In this document: in pieces, positions 1 to 7,561 of the stretch
How the letters are laid out: each line of letters begins with the position of its first letter
How positions within the stretch are numbered: position 1 is the stretch's first letter
Notes under the pieces: generated by a model
Told to the model about the DNA's origin: nothing
The model's input: the letters and a program-made list of their open reading frames with translations, nothing else
Databases searched by the model: none
Source of the DNA: Lachnospiraceae bacterium UBA3273
Lineage (GTDB): Bacteria > Bacillota > Clostridia > Lachnospirales > Lachnospiraceae
Reading direction: 5' to 3'
NCBI GenBank assembly: GCA_002362385.1
Contig: DEUB01000063.1
Coordinates: forward strand, 850 to 36,328
Length of the DNA stretch: 35,479 nucleotides
Program-made: the position numbers and the translations under genes

Positions 1-903
1 ATTGCGCCTTTCTATTCGGATAAATATGCGAAGATCGGTTTTCAGGTCAGCGAGCTTTTTGATGATGAGCTGTTAGAGGAAAAGGTAAAACGCATCTGTG
101 AGACAAAAAACGTTTTATTAGAGCACCTCTATCATAAGCCCTTGTTGAAGCCGGAAGAACTGCTTGACACCCTGCATGAATATAAAGAAATGGTTGAGCC
201 TTATGTCTGCGACGTTTCCGCCTATCTTGATAAGGCCTTAAAGGAAGGAAAGAACATTTTGTTAGAGGGCCAGTTAGGCACTTTAAAGGATCCGGATCAC
301 GGTATTTACCCTATGGTAACATCATCCTCCACTCTGGCGGCTTACGGCGCTATCGGTGCGGGAATTCCCCCTTATGAGATCAAAGAGATCGTAACGGTCT
401 GCAAGGCCTATTCCTCAGCGGTAGGAGCAGGAGCCTTTGTATCCGAAATTTTCGGGGAAGAGGCGGATGAATTAAGAAGGCGCGGCGGAGACGGCGGCGA
501 ATTCGGGGCAACCACAGGGCGTCCCAGACGTATGGGATGGTTTGACTGTGTGGCTTCCAAATACGGCTGCAGGCTGCAGGGAACCACGGATGTGGCGTTT
601 ACCGTTTTGGATGTTTTGGGATACTTAGATGAGATCCCGGTCTGCGTGGGGTATGACATCGACGGAGAGGTTACCACCGACTTCCCGGTAACCGCAAAGC
701 TGGAAAAGGCCAAACCGGTATTAAAAACCCTTCCGGGCTGGAAATGTGAGATCAGGGGGATCAAGGAATACGATGCCCTTCCTGAGAACTGCAGAAAATA
801 TATTGAGTTTGTGGAGGAACAGATCGGTTATCCCATTACCATGGTAAGCAACGGGCCGGGCAGAAGCGATATTATATACAGAAAAAGCAAACTGGCAAGA
901 TAA
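1..903 (+). CDS. purA: Adenylosuccinate synthetase, 3' part (5' end outside window)
   Basis: Catalyses GTP-dependent joining of IMP and aspartate to adenylosuccinate, the first committed step from IMP to AMP; cytosolic. The reading frame is open from base 1 and closes with TAA at 901-903, so about 300 residues of a usual ~425-residue enzyme are present. Visible family signatures: GIAP-type start (IAPFYSDKYAKIGFQ), the GQLGTLKDPDHGIYPMVTSS segment, the arginine-containing TTGRPRRMGWFD loop that contacts IMP, and the C-terminal VSNGPGRSDII guanine-binding end. A TTG at 142 lies inside the conserved protein and is not a true start. It is followed 9 bp later by a HAD phosphatase gene with its own ribosome site, so the two are probably co-transcribed. 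Confidence in the identity is very high. Confidence 0.97.
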   Translation: MAPFYSDKYAKIGFQVSELFDDELLEEKVKRICETKNVLLEHLYHKPLLKPEELLDTLHEYKEMVEPYVCDVSAYLDKALKEGKNILLEGQLGTLKDPDHGIYPMVTSSSTLAAYGAIGAGIPPYEIKEIVTVCKAYSSAVGAGAFVSEIFGEEADELRRRGGDGGEFGATTGRPRRMGWFDCVASKYGCRLQGTTDVAFTVLDVLGYLDEIPVCVGYDIDGEVTTDFPVTAKLEKAKPVLKTLPGWKCEIRGIKEYDALPENCRKYIEFVEEQIGYPITMVSNGPGRSDIIYRKSKLAR

Positions 904-912
904 GGTGGATGC

Positions 913-1515
913 ATGATAAAGGCGATTATTTTTGATATCGGGAATGTTCTGGTGGATTTCTGCTGGGAGGAGTATCTGGACAGCTTTCATTTTGCGCCGG
1001 ATATCAGGGAAAAGGTAGCAAGGGCTACCGTTCTGAACGATGCATGGAATGAATTTGACAGAGGCGGCAGCGAGGAAGAAGCGCTGATAGACGGTTTTGT
1101 GAAAAATGCGCCCGAAGCAGAAAAGGAAATCCGTTTGTTCTGCCGGGATATTCATGATATGTTGAGAAGGCGTGAAAGCACAATTCCCTGGATAAAGGAA
1201 CTGAGAGCCATGGGGCTTAAGGTTTATTACCTTTCCAACTTTTCAAAGAAAGCGGCGAGGGAGTGCGCCCATGTGCTGGATTTTATCCCTTATACAAACG
1301 GCGGCATCCTGTCTTATGAGGAGAAGATCATCAAGCCGGGGACGGAAATATATGAGCTTTTGATAAAGCGTTATGAGCTGGTGCCCGGGGAATGTGTCTT
1401 TTTGGACGACAGAAAGGACAACTGCGAGACCGCAAGGAAGCTTGGAATGGAAGCGATCTGCTTTACGACAAAAGAAAATGCCGTTACGGAACTTAAAAAG
1501 CTGGGTGTTTATTAA
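913..1515 (+). CDS. HAD-superfamily (subfamily IA) phosphatase
   Basis: A 200-residue HAD-like hydrolase. Motif I reads FDIGNVLVDF near residues 6-15: the nucleophile Asp is present, and the second Asp of the usual DxD is replaced by Asn (DIGN), as in the YihX-like sugar-phosphatase group. Motif II is YYLSNFS (Ser/Asn), motif III Lys is in the EEKIIKPG segment, and motif IV is VFLDDRKDN. The substrate cannot be told from sequence; sugar phosphates or nucleotides are typical. The ATG at 913 has an AAGGTGG ribosome site at 902-908, overlapping the end of purA. The stop codon lies inside a terminator hairpin shared with the convergent gene. Confidence 0.88.
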   Translation: MIKAIIFDIGNVLVDFCWEEYLDSFHFAPDIREKVARATVLNDAWNEFDRGGSEEEALIDGFVKNAPEAEKEIRLFCRDIHDMLRRRESTIPWIKELRAMGLKVYYLSNFSKKAARECAHVLDFIPYTNGGILSYEEKIIKPGTEIYELLIKRYELVPGECVFLDDRKDNCETARKLGMEAICFTTKENAVTELKKLGVY

Positions 1516-1529
1516 CGCCCGGCTTTTTA
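1495..1529. terminator. Bidirectional intrinsic terminator containing both stop codons
   Basis: A 15-bp stem (1495-1509 with 1514-1528, a few G-U pairs) and a 4-base loop. It has an A-run at its left edge and a T-run at its right edge, so it can act on both strands. The HAD gene stop (1513-1515) and the - strand gene stop (1527-1529) both lie inside it. Confidence 0.85.
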
Positions 1530-1835
1530 AGTTTGCTGTCTCTTATGGCCGTCATCGTGATTTGGGTCTCTCTCCTGATCGGTTTTTTCGGACTTTGTAT
1601 CTTTATCCTTCAGAAAATCAAAGGATGCAGGCGTATGTTTTTGGGTATAGACCCCGTACATCCAGATATAGATCCAGATCAAAATGGGAATGGCGACTGT
1701 GGCGGCCAGACATGCTTTTAAGAGGCTGCCGGTTCCGTCAAAATCAAATATGGCGGCGATCAGCGTAAAAATATATAAGCCTGCCAGTAAAATAATTCCG
1801 CACAGGGCGGCGATCCGTTGTTTTTTTGAATACAT
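1527..1835 (-). CDS. Small two-TM membrane protein, unknown function
   Basis: A 102-residue protein that I do not recognise by name. It starts at 1835 behind a good GAAAGGAGCT-type site (1839-1848 on the - strand). Two hydrophobic helices are visible, about residues 8-29 (ALCGIILLAGLYIFTLIAAI) and 38-60. A highly charged tail rich in Lys, Asp, Glu and His follows (from about residue 75) and is probably cytoplasmic. It converges on the HAD gene, sharing its terminator, and diverges from the pseudokinase gene with only 76 bp between the two starts. That the frame is real rests on the ribosome site, the membrane-protein composition and the terminator fit. Confidence 0.75.
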   Translation of the reverse strand: MYSKKQRIAALCGIILLAGLYIFTLIAAIFDFDGTGSLLKACLAATVAIPILIWIYIWMYGVYTQKHTPASFDFLKDKDTKSEKTDQERDPNHDDGHKRQQT

Positions 1836-1852
1836 ATGAAAGCTCCTTTCAC

Positions 1853-1881
1853 TTGTAATTTATCACATATCTGTCTATAAT
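1853..1881 (+). promoter_or_regulatory. Sigma-A-type promoter of the pseudokinase gene
   Basis: -35 TTGTAA (1853-1858), 17-bp spacer, perfect -10 TATAAT (1876-1881), about 30 bp before the ATG at 1912. It sits in the divergent intergenic gap. Confidence 0.8.
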
Positions 1882-1911
1882 GGAAGAAAAAACAAGGGGT
1901 AATTGAGATTC

Positions 1912-3378
1912 ATGGATGTAAATAATAAGCGTTTTGCGCTGGAAGAGAAGGTTATGCTCAAGGACCGTTACCGGATCGAGAAACTGCTTGGCAGCAACGG
2001 TCTGAGCATTACCTACGAAGCCTTTGATACCTTCAGGGAGCAAAAGATCGTTATAAAGGAACTTTATCCGGAAGCCATCGTGGAACGGGACCAGGATAAT
2101 AAGCGGACGGTTTCCCTAAGCCGTTATTCCTACGAGGCTGATTTTGCCCTGATGAAGGAGCATGTGATAAAAGAGGCCAGACTGATGGTTCAGCTCTTTC
2201 CCTTAAAAAATATTGCCAATATCATTACTTTTTTTGAAGAGAACCGGACGGTTTATGTGGTTGCGGAATATGTGGAAGGGATTTCGCTTCCTGATCATAT
2301 GAAGAAGATCCACATGCCCAGGGTCATGGTAAAGGATGCCTTTAAGCTCCTTAAGCCCATTTTCATATCCTTGGAGAGCGTTCACAAAAAAGGCGTTGTC
2401 CATGGCAGGATCCATCCGTCTCTGATCCGTGTGACAAAAGAGGGGGAAGCGTTCCTGACCGGCTTTTGCGATCCCATGGAGGATGCGGCTTTAGAGATTT
2501 TGGGAAATGCAGAGGCAAGGGTGACGGGCTATACTCCGGTAGAGCAGTATATGGATGAAGGCGGTATCGGTCCTGAGGCAGATATTTATTCCGTTGCGGC
2601 TATTTTGTACGAGATGGTCACGGGACATAAGGTTCCGGCCTTTTACGAGAGGCTGAGCGAGGAAAACCCCGAGGGCAGGGATATACTGATGCCCCCGGCC
2701 TATTATAACGGAAGGATCATGGATTACCAGAGCAAGGCTCTTGAAAAGGCGCTGTCCATTTACCATTTTGACAGATATCACAGTCTTTCGGAGTTTGCAC
2801 AGGCTGTTTCCGAAGAAGAGTTTGAAGGAACGATCCGCATCAGGGAAAAACCCGTGAAGTTTGTAGAGCGGCTGAAATACCACAGGACTATTTTGTGGGG
2901 AACGGTGGCCTGTCTTTTATTCCTGGCAATATTCTTGGCGCCTAAGGGGGTAAGGTATTTAGGGGCGCTTAATGCGAAACAGTTTTATGAAAAGCTGGAA
3001 GCCGCAGAGGTCTACGAACAGTGCAGGATGATCGCAGGGCTTTCGGAAAAAAAGAGAAACGACATCGCCAACGATTATGTGCAGATGGAGGAAGAGGGGC
3101 GGCATACCATCCTGTATTATGACAAGATAACGGGAAAGCTGGTCAGCAGGGAAAAGATGAATATGGACGCCGACCTTGTCAGGTATATAACCCTTGACTA
3201 CCGCATAAACGACAGGGCTGTCCTTACCGTTGTCGAAGACGGGAGCAGACGGGAGCTGACGGTCGTTTTAAGGCCCAATGACGCCGGAGAATATTCCGTG
3301 ACGGAAAAGGTCAGCGGAACGGGAGAAGGGGACGGCAGCCGTTCCTATTTGGCGGGGCCGCAAAAGGAGCAGGAATAG
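1912..3378 (+). CDS. Membrane-anchored protein-kinase-like protein, probable pseudokinase
   Basis: A 488-residue PknB/STK-fold protein: cytoplasmic kinase-like domain (about residues 18-300), one TM helix (about 326-343) and an extracytoplasmic C-terminal region of about 140 residues. The ATP-side elements partly remain: a glycine-loop-like LLGSNG at 25-30 and the VAIK-type lysine K49. The catalytic elements are lost. The HRD motif reads H164-G-R166 with His instead of the following Lys, and DFG reads G184-F-C186, so both the catalytic base and the metal-binding Asp are absent. The activation-segment GYTPVEQY signature is retained, as in clostridial STKs. ATG 1912 is preferred over the in-frame TTG at 1903, because the AAGGGG site at 1894-1899 is 12 nt away rather than 3. 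The partner or signal is unknown; the C-terminal domain has no motif I recognise. Confidence 0.88.
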   Translation: MDVNNKRFALEEKVMLKDRYRIEKLLGSNGLSITYEAFDTFREQKIVIKELYPEAIVERDQDNKRTVSLSRYSYEADFALMKEHVIKEARLMVQLFPLKNIANIITFFEENRTVYVVAEYVEGISLPDHMKKIHMPRVMVKDAFKLLKPIFISLESVHKKGVVHGRIHPSLIRVTKEGEAFLTGFCDPMEDAALEILGNAEARVTGYTPVEQYMDEGGIGPEADIYSVAAILYEMVTGHKVPAFYERLSEENPEGRDILMPPAYYNGRIMDYQSKALEKALSIYHFDRYHSLSEFAQAVSEEEFEGTIRIREKPVKFVERLKYHRTILWGTVACLLFLAIFLAPKGVRYLGALNAKQFYEKLEAAEVYEQCRMIAGLSEKKRNDIANDYVQMEEEGRHTILYYDKITGKLVSREKMNMDADLVRYITLDYRINDRAVLTVVEDGSRRELTVVLRPNDAGEYSVTEKVSGTGEGDGSRSYLAGPQKEQE

Positions 3379-3395
3379 AAAGCGCTGTTTACCAC

Positions 3396-3424
3396 TTGCA
3401 AGATCGGGAAAAGTTTTATATACT
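3396..3424 (+). promoter_or_regulatory. Sigma-A-type promoter for the SEC-C gene
   Basis: -35 TTGCAA (3396-3401), 17-bp spacer, -10 TATACT (3419-3424). A small GC-rich palindrome (GCGGC AAT GCCGC, about 3433-3445) lies in the leader. Confidence 0.75.
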
Positions 3425-3480
3425 AATCAAGTGGCGGCAATGCCGCAGGATTCAAATGAAAGTGCAAAAGGAGTACAGAA

Positions 3481-3987
3481 ATGGCATTATTACAGTTATG
3501 GAGAGATATGGCTTATGATGAATCTGCCAATAAAGGAGATCTGCAGAGATTCTGGGCTGATTATTTTAAAAAGGAGCAGGCGATCTATAAGGAGCTGTTA
3601 GCAGACCCTGATACCGAGGTGGCAGGAAGCGTCAGCGAACTGGCTACAAAATTCGGTGTTGATTTGATGACGATGACAGGCTTTCTGGATGGGATCAACG
3701 ATTCTTTAGCAGTGCCCAATCCCATTGAGGAGATGGAAGCGGAAACGGCTGTCAGCTTAAAGTTCGACAAAGAGCTTCTTTACAAAAACATGGTTGCCGC
3801 CGATGCGGAATGGCTTTACGGATTGGAAGAGTGGAAGGCGATCTTTGACGAGGACAAGTTAAAGGAGCTTTATAAGGAGCAGAAAAGATCCACTACCGTT
3901 GTTAATGCACCAAAGATCTATCCCAACGATCCCTGTCCCTGCGGCAGTGGCAAGAAGTACAAAAAGTGCTGTGGAAAAGGGAAATAG
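3481..3987 (+). CDS. SEC-C zinc-motif protein
   Basis: A 168-residue protein. Residues 1-140 are mostly charged and helical. The C-terminus is a clear SEC-C zinc-binding motif, PCPCGSGKKYKKCC, as found at the end of SecA and in many stand-alone proteins. The motif binds one zinc through Cys residues and in SecA contacts SecB or ribosomes. The function of this stand-alone version is not known. ATG 3481 follows an AAAGGAG site at suitable distance. The next gene begins 2 bp after its stop, so they form an operon. Confidence 0.85.
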   Translation: MALLQLWRDMAYDESANKGDLQRFWADYFKKEQAIYKELLADPDTEVAGSVSELATKFGVDLMTMTGFLDGINDSLAVPNPIEEMEAETAVSLKFDKELLYKNMVAADAEWLYGLEEWKAIFDEDKLKELYKEQKRSTTVVNAPKIYPNDPCPCGSGKKYKKCCGKGK

Positions 3988-3989
3988 AA

Positions 3990-4451
3990 GTGGCAGGATC
4001 AAGAGTAGAAGAAGCGGTAAGGCTGTTTGAAAGCGGGTTTAACTGCGCCCAGTCGGTATTTGGGGCATATGCGGATCTGTTCGGCATGGACAAAGAGGAG
4101 GCATTAAAGCTTACGTCCCCTATGGGCGCGGGTATGGGAAGAATGCGCGAGGTGTGCGGAACGGTTTCTGCAATGGCTCTTTTATCGGGGCTGGCGGACG
4201 GTAATTCCGATCCAAAGGACGTTGCCAGGAAAACAGAGATTTACCAGAGGGTCAGGGATATGAGCGATGAGTTTGCGGCAGCAAACGGCAGTATCATATG
4301 CAGGGAGCTTTTGGGGATCCTCGGACGGGAAAAGAGCGCACAGCCCAGCGAACGTACCAAGGATTATTATGCAAAAAGGCCCTGTGTAAAATTTGTGCGC
4401 TGTGCGGCGGAGATCGTGGAGAAAACACTGGTCCCGGAAGCCAAAGTATAA
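3990..4451 (+). CDS. C_GCAxxG_C_C family protein (putative redox protein)
   Basis: A 153-residue member of the C_GCAxxG_C_C family. It shows the conserved FNCAQSV segment, a glycine/methionine-rich stretch leading to EVCGTVSA, and later Cys residues (ICRELLG, RPCVKFVRCAAEI). Family members are thought to be redox or metal proteins, but no reaction is established. The frame is open from GTG 3966 inside the SEC-C gene. GTG 3990 is chosen because a GGAAAAGGG site at 3972-3980 lies 9 nt upstream and the gene then starts 2 bp after the preceding stop. The final residue of the usual CGxxxG pattern is Ala here. Confidence 0.85.
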   Translation: MAGSRVEEAVRLFESGFNCAQSVFGAYADLFGMDKEEALKLTSPMGAGMGRMREVCGTVSAMALLSGLADGNSDPKDVARKTEIYQRVRDMSDEFAAANGSIICRELLGILGREKSAQPSERTKDYYAKRPCVKFVRCAAEIVEKTLVPEAKV

Positions 4452-4481
4452 ATTATCAGGCATAAGTTTTACAAAAAATAC

Positions 4482-4510
4482 TTTACAAGAAAAATATTTA
4501 GGCATAAAAT
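4482..4510 (+). promoter_or_regulatory. Promoter of the threonine T-box operon
   Basis: -35 TTTACA (4482-4487), 17-bp spacer, -10 TAAAAT (4505-4510). Transcription should begin near 4517, just before the T-box leader. Confidence 0.75.
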
Positions 4511-4516
4511 AATAGC

Positions 4517-4816
4517 GTCAGGAAAGACTATGGATACTTCATTATGACAACACGTTGACGAGAAGAGTAAGATGACGGAATGCATCAGAGAGAGGTGCCG
4601 CGGCTGAAAGCACCTTGGCAGGAAACATCCGAAAACTACCTCTGAGTGGCCCCAATCCGGTCCGGTGATTCCGTTATCATCTAATGAGTGATCTTGTAAT
4701 TCGTCATTTCGGAAGCGGTATTTTCCGCAGTCTGAAAGGCGGTAAGATAAGCAGGGTGGAACCGCGTATATACGTCCCTTACATTGCAGCAGCAGTGTGA
4801 GGGGCTTTTTTATTTT
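4517..4816 (+). promoter_or_regulatory. T-box riboswitch (threonine) upstream of thrS
   Basis: A T-box leader that senses uncharged tRNA and controls read-through into the downstream genes. Seen: the AGTA-type Stem I element (within AAGAGTAAGA near 4565), the Stem I distal region around 4590-4620, the invariant T-box sequence AGGGTGGAACCGCG at 4753-4766 that pairs with the tRNA 3' end, and a terminator. The likely specifier is ACC at 4638-4640, followed by TCTGAG. By position it matches TGC in the cysteine T-box at 30058-30060, and it would pair with the tRNA-Thr(GGT) encoded at 35003. An overlapping ACT at 4635-4637 is also a Thr codon, so the exact triplet is uncertain but the amino acid is not. 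Confidence 0.92.
4774..4816 (+). terminator. T-box terminator
   Basis: A 14-bp stem (4774-4787 with 4792-4805, some G-U pairs), loop AGCA, then a T-run broken by one A. This is the regulated terminator of the threonine T-box. Confidence 0.85.
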
Positions 4817-4959
4817 TGCAGACATCCGTTTGATAAATGACAGAGGCTTCAGGCGCTGTGCCGGCTGCAGCAGGGGAACCGGCTTTTGACTCCTGACGAT
4901 ATGATAAGGCGAAAAGTTTTATCAAATGAAAATAAAATAAAAATAGGAGGTTTATGAAG

Positions 4960-5175
4960 ATGAAAGAAAAATGGAATGAATTAGAAGCGTTTTTTACGGA
5001 GGACGAAGAGATTACAAAAAGGGAGTTTTTCCTGATCGTGGCAGTGGTATTTCTGCTGGGACTGGTTTTGGGGATGTTTTTCTCTCCCAAAAAGCATGTA
5101 GAAATTGCCAGCAATAACGGAAGCAATAATATTGGTCCCTGTGACGGCTGGGATGACGAGGATGATGAGCAGTGA
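4960..5175 (+). CDS. Small single-TM protein between T-box and thrS
   Basis: A 71-residue protein of unknown function. It has a charged N-terminus with EELEAFF/TEDEE-like acidic residues and one strong TM helix (about residues 23-42, FFLIVAVVFLLGLVLGMFF). A short polar region and a very acidic end (CDGWDDEDDEQ) follow. AGGAGG at 4945-4950 is 3 nt from the ATG at 4954 and 9 nt from the ATG at 4960; the second is preferred. The gene lies downstream of the T-box terminator and 96 bp before thrS with no terminator between. It should therefore be induced with thrS when threonyl-tRNA is scarce. Whether that has meaning is unknown. Confidence 0.75.
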   Translation: MKEKWNELEAFFTEDEEITKREFFLIVAVVFLLGLVLGMFFSPKKHVEIASNNGSNNIGPCDGWDDEDDEQ

Positions 5176-5271
5176 TCCGGCGGATAAACAGGGAATATAT
5201 CAGTCTCGACGCCCTGCCTTTATGGCGGGAGGCCTGACTTGAGGATTCATAATGAAAGGACAGAGGGTAAG

Positions 5272-7236
5272 ATGAAGATTATATTAAAAGACGGAAGCAG
5301 TAAAGATTATGACCGTGCCATGAGCGTCTATGAGATAGCGGCGGATATCAGCGAAGGGCTGGCAAGGGCGGCATGCGCGGGAGAAGTTGACGGAGAGGTA
5401 GTGGATTTAAGAACTGTCATTGACAGGGATTGTCAGTTAAATATCCTGACTGCCAATGACGAAGCGGGACTGCGCACCATCCGCCATACCTGTTCCCATG
5501 TGCTTGCCCAGGCGGTAAAAAGGCTGTTCCCCGATGCCAAAGTAACGATCGGTCCTTCTATCGACGAGGGATTTTATTACGATTTTGACCATGCGCCTTT
5601 TTCCAGGGAGGATTTGGACAATCTGGAAAAGGAAATGAAGAAGATCATCAAAGAAGGACATAAGCTGGAGCGCTTTACCCTTCCGAGAGAAGAAGCCATA
5701 AGCTTTATGGAGGAAAAGGGAGAACCTTATAAGGTAGAGCTGATTAAAGATCTGCCCGAGGGAAGCGAGATCTCCTTCTATGATCAGGGCGGCTTTGTGG
5801 ATCTGTGTGCAGGTCCCCACTTAATGAGCACAAAAGGGATCAAGGCATTTAAGCTGATTTCTTCATCCATGGCATACTGGAGAGGGGATTCCGATAAGGC
5901 ACAGCTGCAGCGTATATATGGAACGGCCTTTAACAAAAAGGAAGAGCTGGAGTCTTATCTGGAGCATTTGGAAGATATTAAAAAGCGTGACCACAATAAG
6001 CTGGGACGCGAAATGGAACTCTTTACCACAGTGGATGTGATCGGTCAGGGACTGCCTTTGTTAATGCCAAAGGGCGCCAAGATGATTCAGAAAATGCAGA
6101 GATGGATTGAGGATCTGGAAGATAAGGAATGGGGATATTTAAGGACAAAAACCCCTCTTATGGCAAAATCCGATCTGTACAAGATCTCCGGACACTGGGA
6201 TCATTATACGGACGGTATGTTCGTACTGGGGGATGAGAAAACGGATAAAGAGGTATTTGCGCTCCGTCCCATGACATGTCCTTTTCAGTATTATGTTTAT
6301 AAGGCAACGCAGCACTCCTACAGGGATCTTCCCCTGCGTTACGGCGAGACTTCCACGTTGTTCCGCAATGAGGATTCCGGCGAGATGCACGGGCTGACAA
6401 GGGTGCGCCAGTTTACTATTTCGGAAGGGCATCTGATTGTAAGGCCGGACCAGATGGTAGAGGAGTTTAAAAACTGTATTGCGCTGGCAAGGCATTGCTT
6501 AAAGACCCTTGGAGTGGAAGAGGATGTGACTTACCATCTTTCCAGATGGGATCCGGACAACAGGGAAAAGTATATCGGGGAGCCCGAGGTATGGGAAGAA
6601 ACGGAACAGCATATGCGCAATGTTATGAACGAGCTGGAGATCCCCTATGTAGAGGATATTGGAGAAGCTGCCTTTTACGGGCCTAAGATCGATATCAATG
6701 CAAAGAATGTATACGGTAAGGAAGATACCATGATTACGATCCAGTGGGATGCTTTGCTGGCGGAGCAGTTCGATATGTATTATATCGACCAGAACGGCGA
6801 GAAAAAACGTCCTTATATCATCCACAGGACTTCCATGGGATGTTATGAGCGTACTTTGGCATGGCTCATTGAAAAGTATGCGGGGAAATTCCCTACATGG
6901 CTTTGTTCCGAGCAGGTCCGTATCCTTCCCATTTCCGAAAAGTTTGCGGATTATGCGGAAAAGGTAAGAAAAGAGCTGGCGGCAAACGGCATAGACGTTA
7001 CCGTGGACGGCAGAAGCGAAAAGATCGGCTATAAGATCAGGGATGCAAGAATGAATAAGCTTCCCTATATGCTCATCGTGGGAGCCAATGAAGTAGAGCA
7101 GGGGCTGGTTTCCGTCAGAAGCCGTTTTGCGGGAGACGAAGGACAGAAGCCTTTGGATGAGTTCATTGAACAGATCTGTAAGGAGATCCGTACAAAGGAG
7201 ATCCGTAAGGAGCTTCCCGAGGAAGAAAAGAAATAG
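5272..7236 (+). CDS. thrS: Threonine--tRNA ligase
   Basis: Charges tRNA-Thr with threonine; cytosolic class II synthetase. At 654 residues it has the full domain set. The TGS domain is about 1-61. The editing domain contains HTCSHVLAQA and CAGPH (His/Cys zinc-like site that removes mischarged Ser). The catalytic core has class II motif 2 around LRYGETSTLFRNEDSGEMHGL with zinc ligands in RPMTCP, EMHG and IIHRTS. The anticodon-binding domain starts near QVRILPIS. The in-frame TTG at 5239 would give an N-terminal extension. ATG 5272 is preferred because a GAGGG site lies about 5 nt upstream and MKIILKDGS is the normal start of the TGS domain. Expression is controlled by the T-box at 4517-4816. 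Confidence 0.97.
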   Translation: MKIILKDGSSKDYDRAMSVYEIAADISEGLARAACAGEVDGEVVDLRTVIDRDCQLNILTANDEAGLRTIRHTCSHVLAQAVKRLFPDAKVTIGPSIDEGFYYDFDHAPFSREDLDNLEKEMKKIIKEGHKLERFTLPREEAISFMEEKGEPYKVELIKDLPEGSEISFYDQGGFVDLCAGPHLMSTKGIKAFKLISSSMAYWRGDSDKAQLQRIYGTAFNKKEELESYLEHLEDIKKRDHNKLGREMELFTTVDVIGQGLPLLMPKGAKMIQKMQRWIEDLEDKEWGYLRTKTPLMAKSDLYKISGHWDHYTDGMFVLGDEKTDKEVFALRPMTCPFQYYVYKATQHSYRDLPLRYGETSTLFRNEDSGEMHGLTRVRQFTISEGHLIVRPDQMVEEFKNCIALARHCLKTLGVEEDVTYHLSRWDPDNREKYIGEPEVWEETEQHMRNVMNELEIPYVEDIGEAAFYGPKIDINAKNVYGKEDTMITIQWDALLAEQFDMYYIDQNGEKKRPYIIHRTSMGCYERTLAWLIEKYAGKFPTWLCSEQVRILPISEKFADYAEKVRKELAANGIDVTVDGRSEKIGYKIRDARMNKLPYMLIVGANEVEQGLVSVRSRFAGDEGQKPLDEFIEQICKEIRTKEIRKELPEEEKK

Positions 7237-7253
7237 GGCGGATGCACGCGGAT

Positions 7254-7271
7254 AAGCCCGGAATGGGGCTT
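7254..7271 (+). terminator. Weak hairpin after thrS
   Basis: A 6-bp perfect stem (AAGCCC with GGGCTT, loop GGAATG) shortly after the thrS stop. It has no proper T-run, so termination here is doubtful. Confidence 0.3.
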
Positions 7272-7319
7272 TGTAAAAATAAACGTTTCAATGGAAAATA
7301 TATTAAGGAAATTTCGGCC

Positions 7320-7348
7320 TTGCAATTTTAGCCGTAAGGCTGTACAAT
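7320..7348 (+). promoter_or_regulatory. Promoter of tRNA-Gly
   Basis: -35 TTGCAA (7320-7325), 17-bp spacer, -10 TACAAT (7343-7348). The tRNA starts 8 nt after the -10, a usual arrangement for tRNA genes. Confidence 0.8.
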
Positions 7349-7356
7349 TTCCTTAT

Positions 7357-7427
7357 GCAGGATTAGTACATCGGTAGTATGTCAGCTTCCCAAGCTGAAG
7401 AGGCGGGTCCGACTCCCGTATCCTGCT
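7357..7427 (+). tRNA. tRNA-Gly (anticodon CCC)
   Basis: A complete 71-nt cloverleaf. Acceptor GCAGGAT (7357-7363) pairs with ATCCTGC (7420-7426). The D stem is GTAC/GTAT. Anticodon stem TCAGC/GCTGA encloses loop TTCCCAA, giving anticodon CCC at 7389-7391. The T arm is GCGGG/CCCGT. The discriminator is T and CCA is not encoded. It reads GGG codons. Confidence 0.93.
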
Positions 7428-7441
7428 TAAAACCCATCGAT

Positions 7442-7489
7442 CCCCGCATAAGGCCGCAGGAAAACGCTGTCTTATGCGGGGGTTTATTT
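7442..7489 (+). terminator. Terminator of tRNA-Gly
   Basis: An 11-bp perfect stem (7442-7452 with 7471-7481) and an 18-nt loop, followed by GTTTATTTA. Confidence 0.75.
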
Positions 7490-7527
7490 ACTATAAAATG
7501 TCGAAAAAAATTCTCTCCGGTTTCCGC

Positions 7528-7559
7528 AACCTGTAAGTCCCCAATAGAAACCTGTAAGT
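7528..7559 (+). repeat. Direct repeat AACCTGTAAGT x2 before the speD promoter
   Basis: Two perfect 11-bp copies at 7528-7538 and 7549-7559. They start 21 bp apart, so two helical turns put them on the same face of the DNA. They end 2 bp before the candidate -35 at 7562. This is the position expected for an activator or repressor site; the regulator is unknown. Confidence 0.7.
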
Positions 7560-7561
7560 GA

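Noticed and set aside
408..1155. Long - strand frames opposite purA and the HAD gene
   Set aside because: They lack ribosome sites and family features and lie opposite clearly conserved genes; shadows.
5193..5240. GC-rich hairpin (CCCTGCC/GGCGGG) between the small membrane gene and thrS
   Set aside because: About 6 bp with a G-U pair and no T-run, so not a terminator; I found no second T-box.
7379..7561. 60-residue + strand frame starting inside tRNA-Gly
   Set aside because: It covers the tRNA, its terminator and the repeat region and has no ribosome site.
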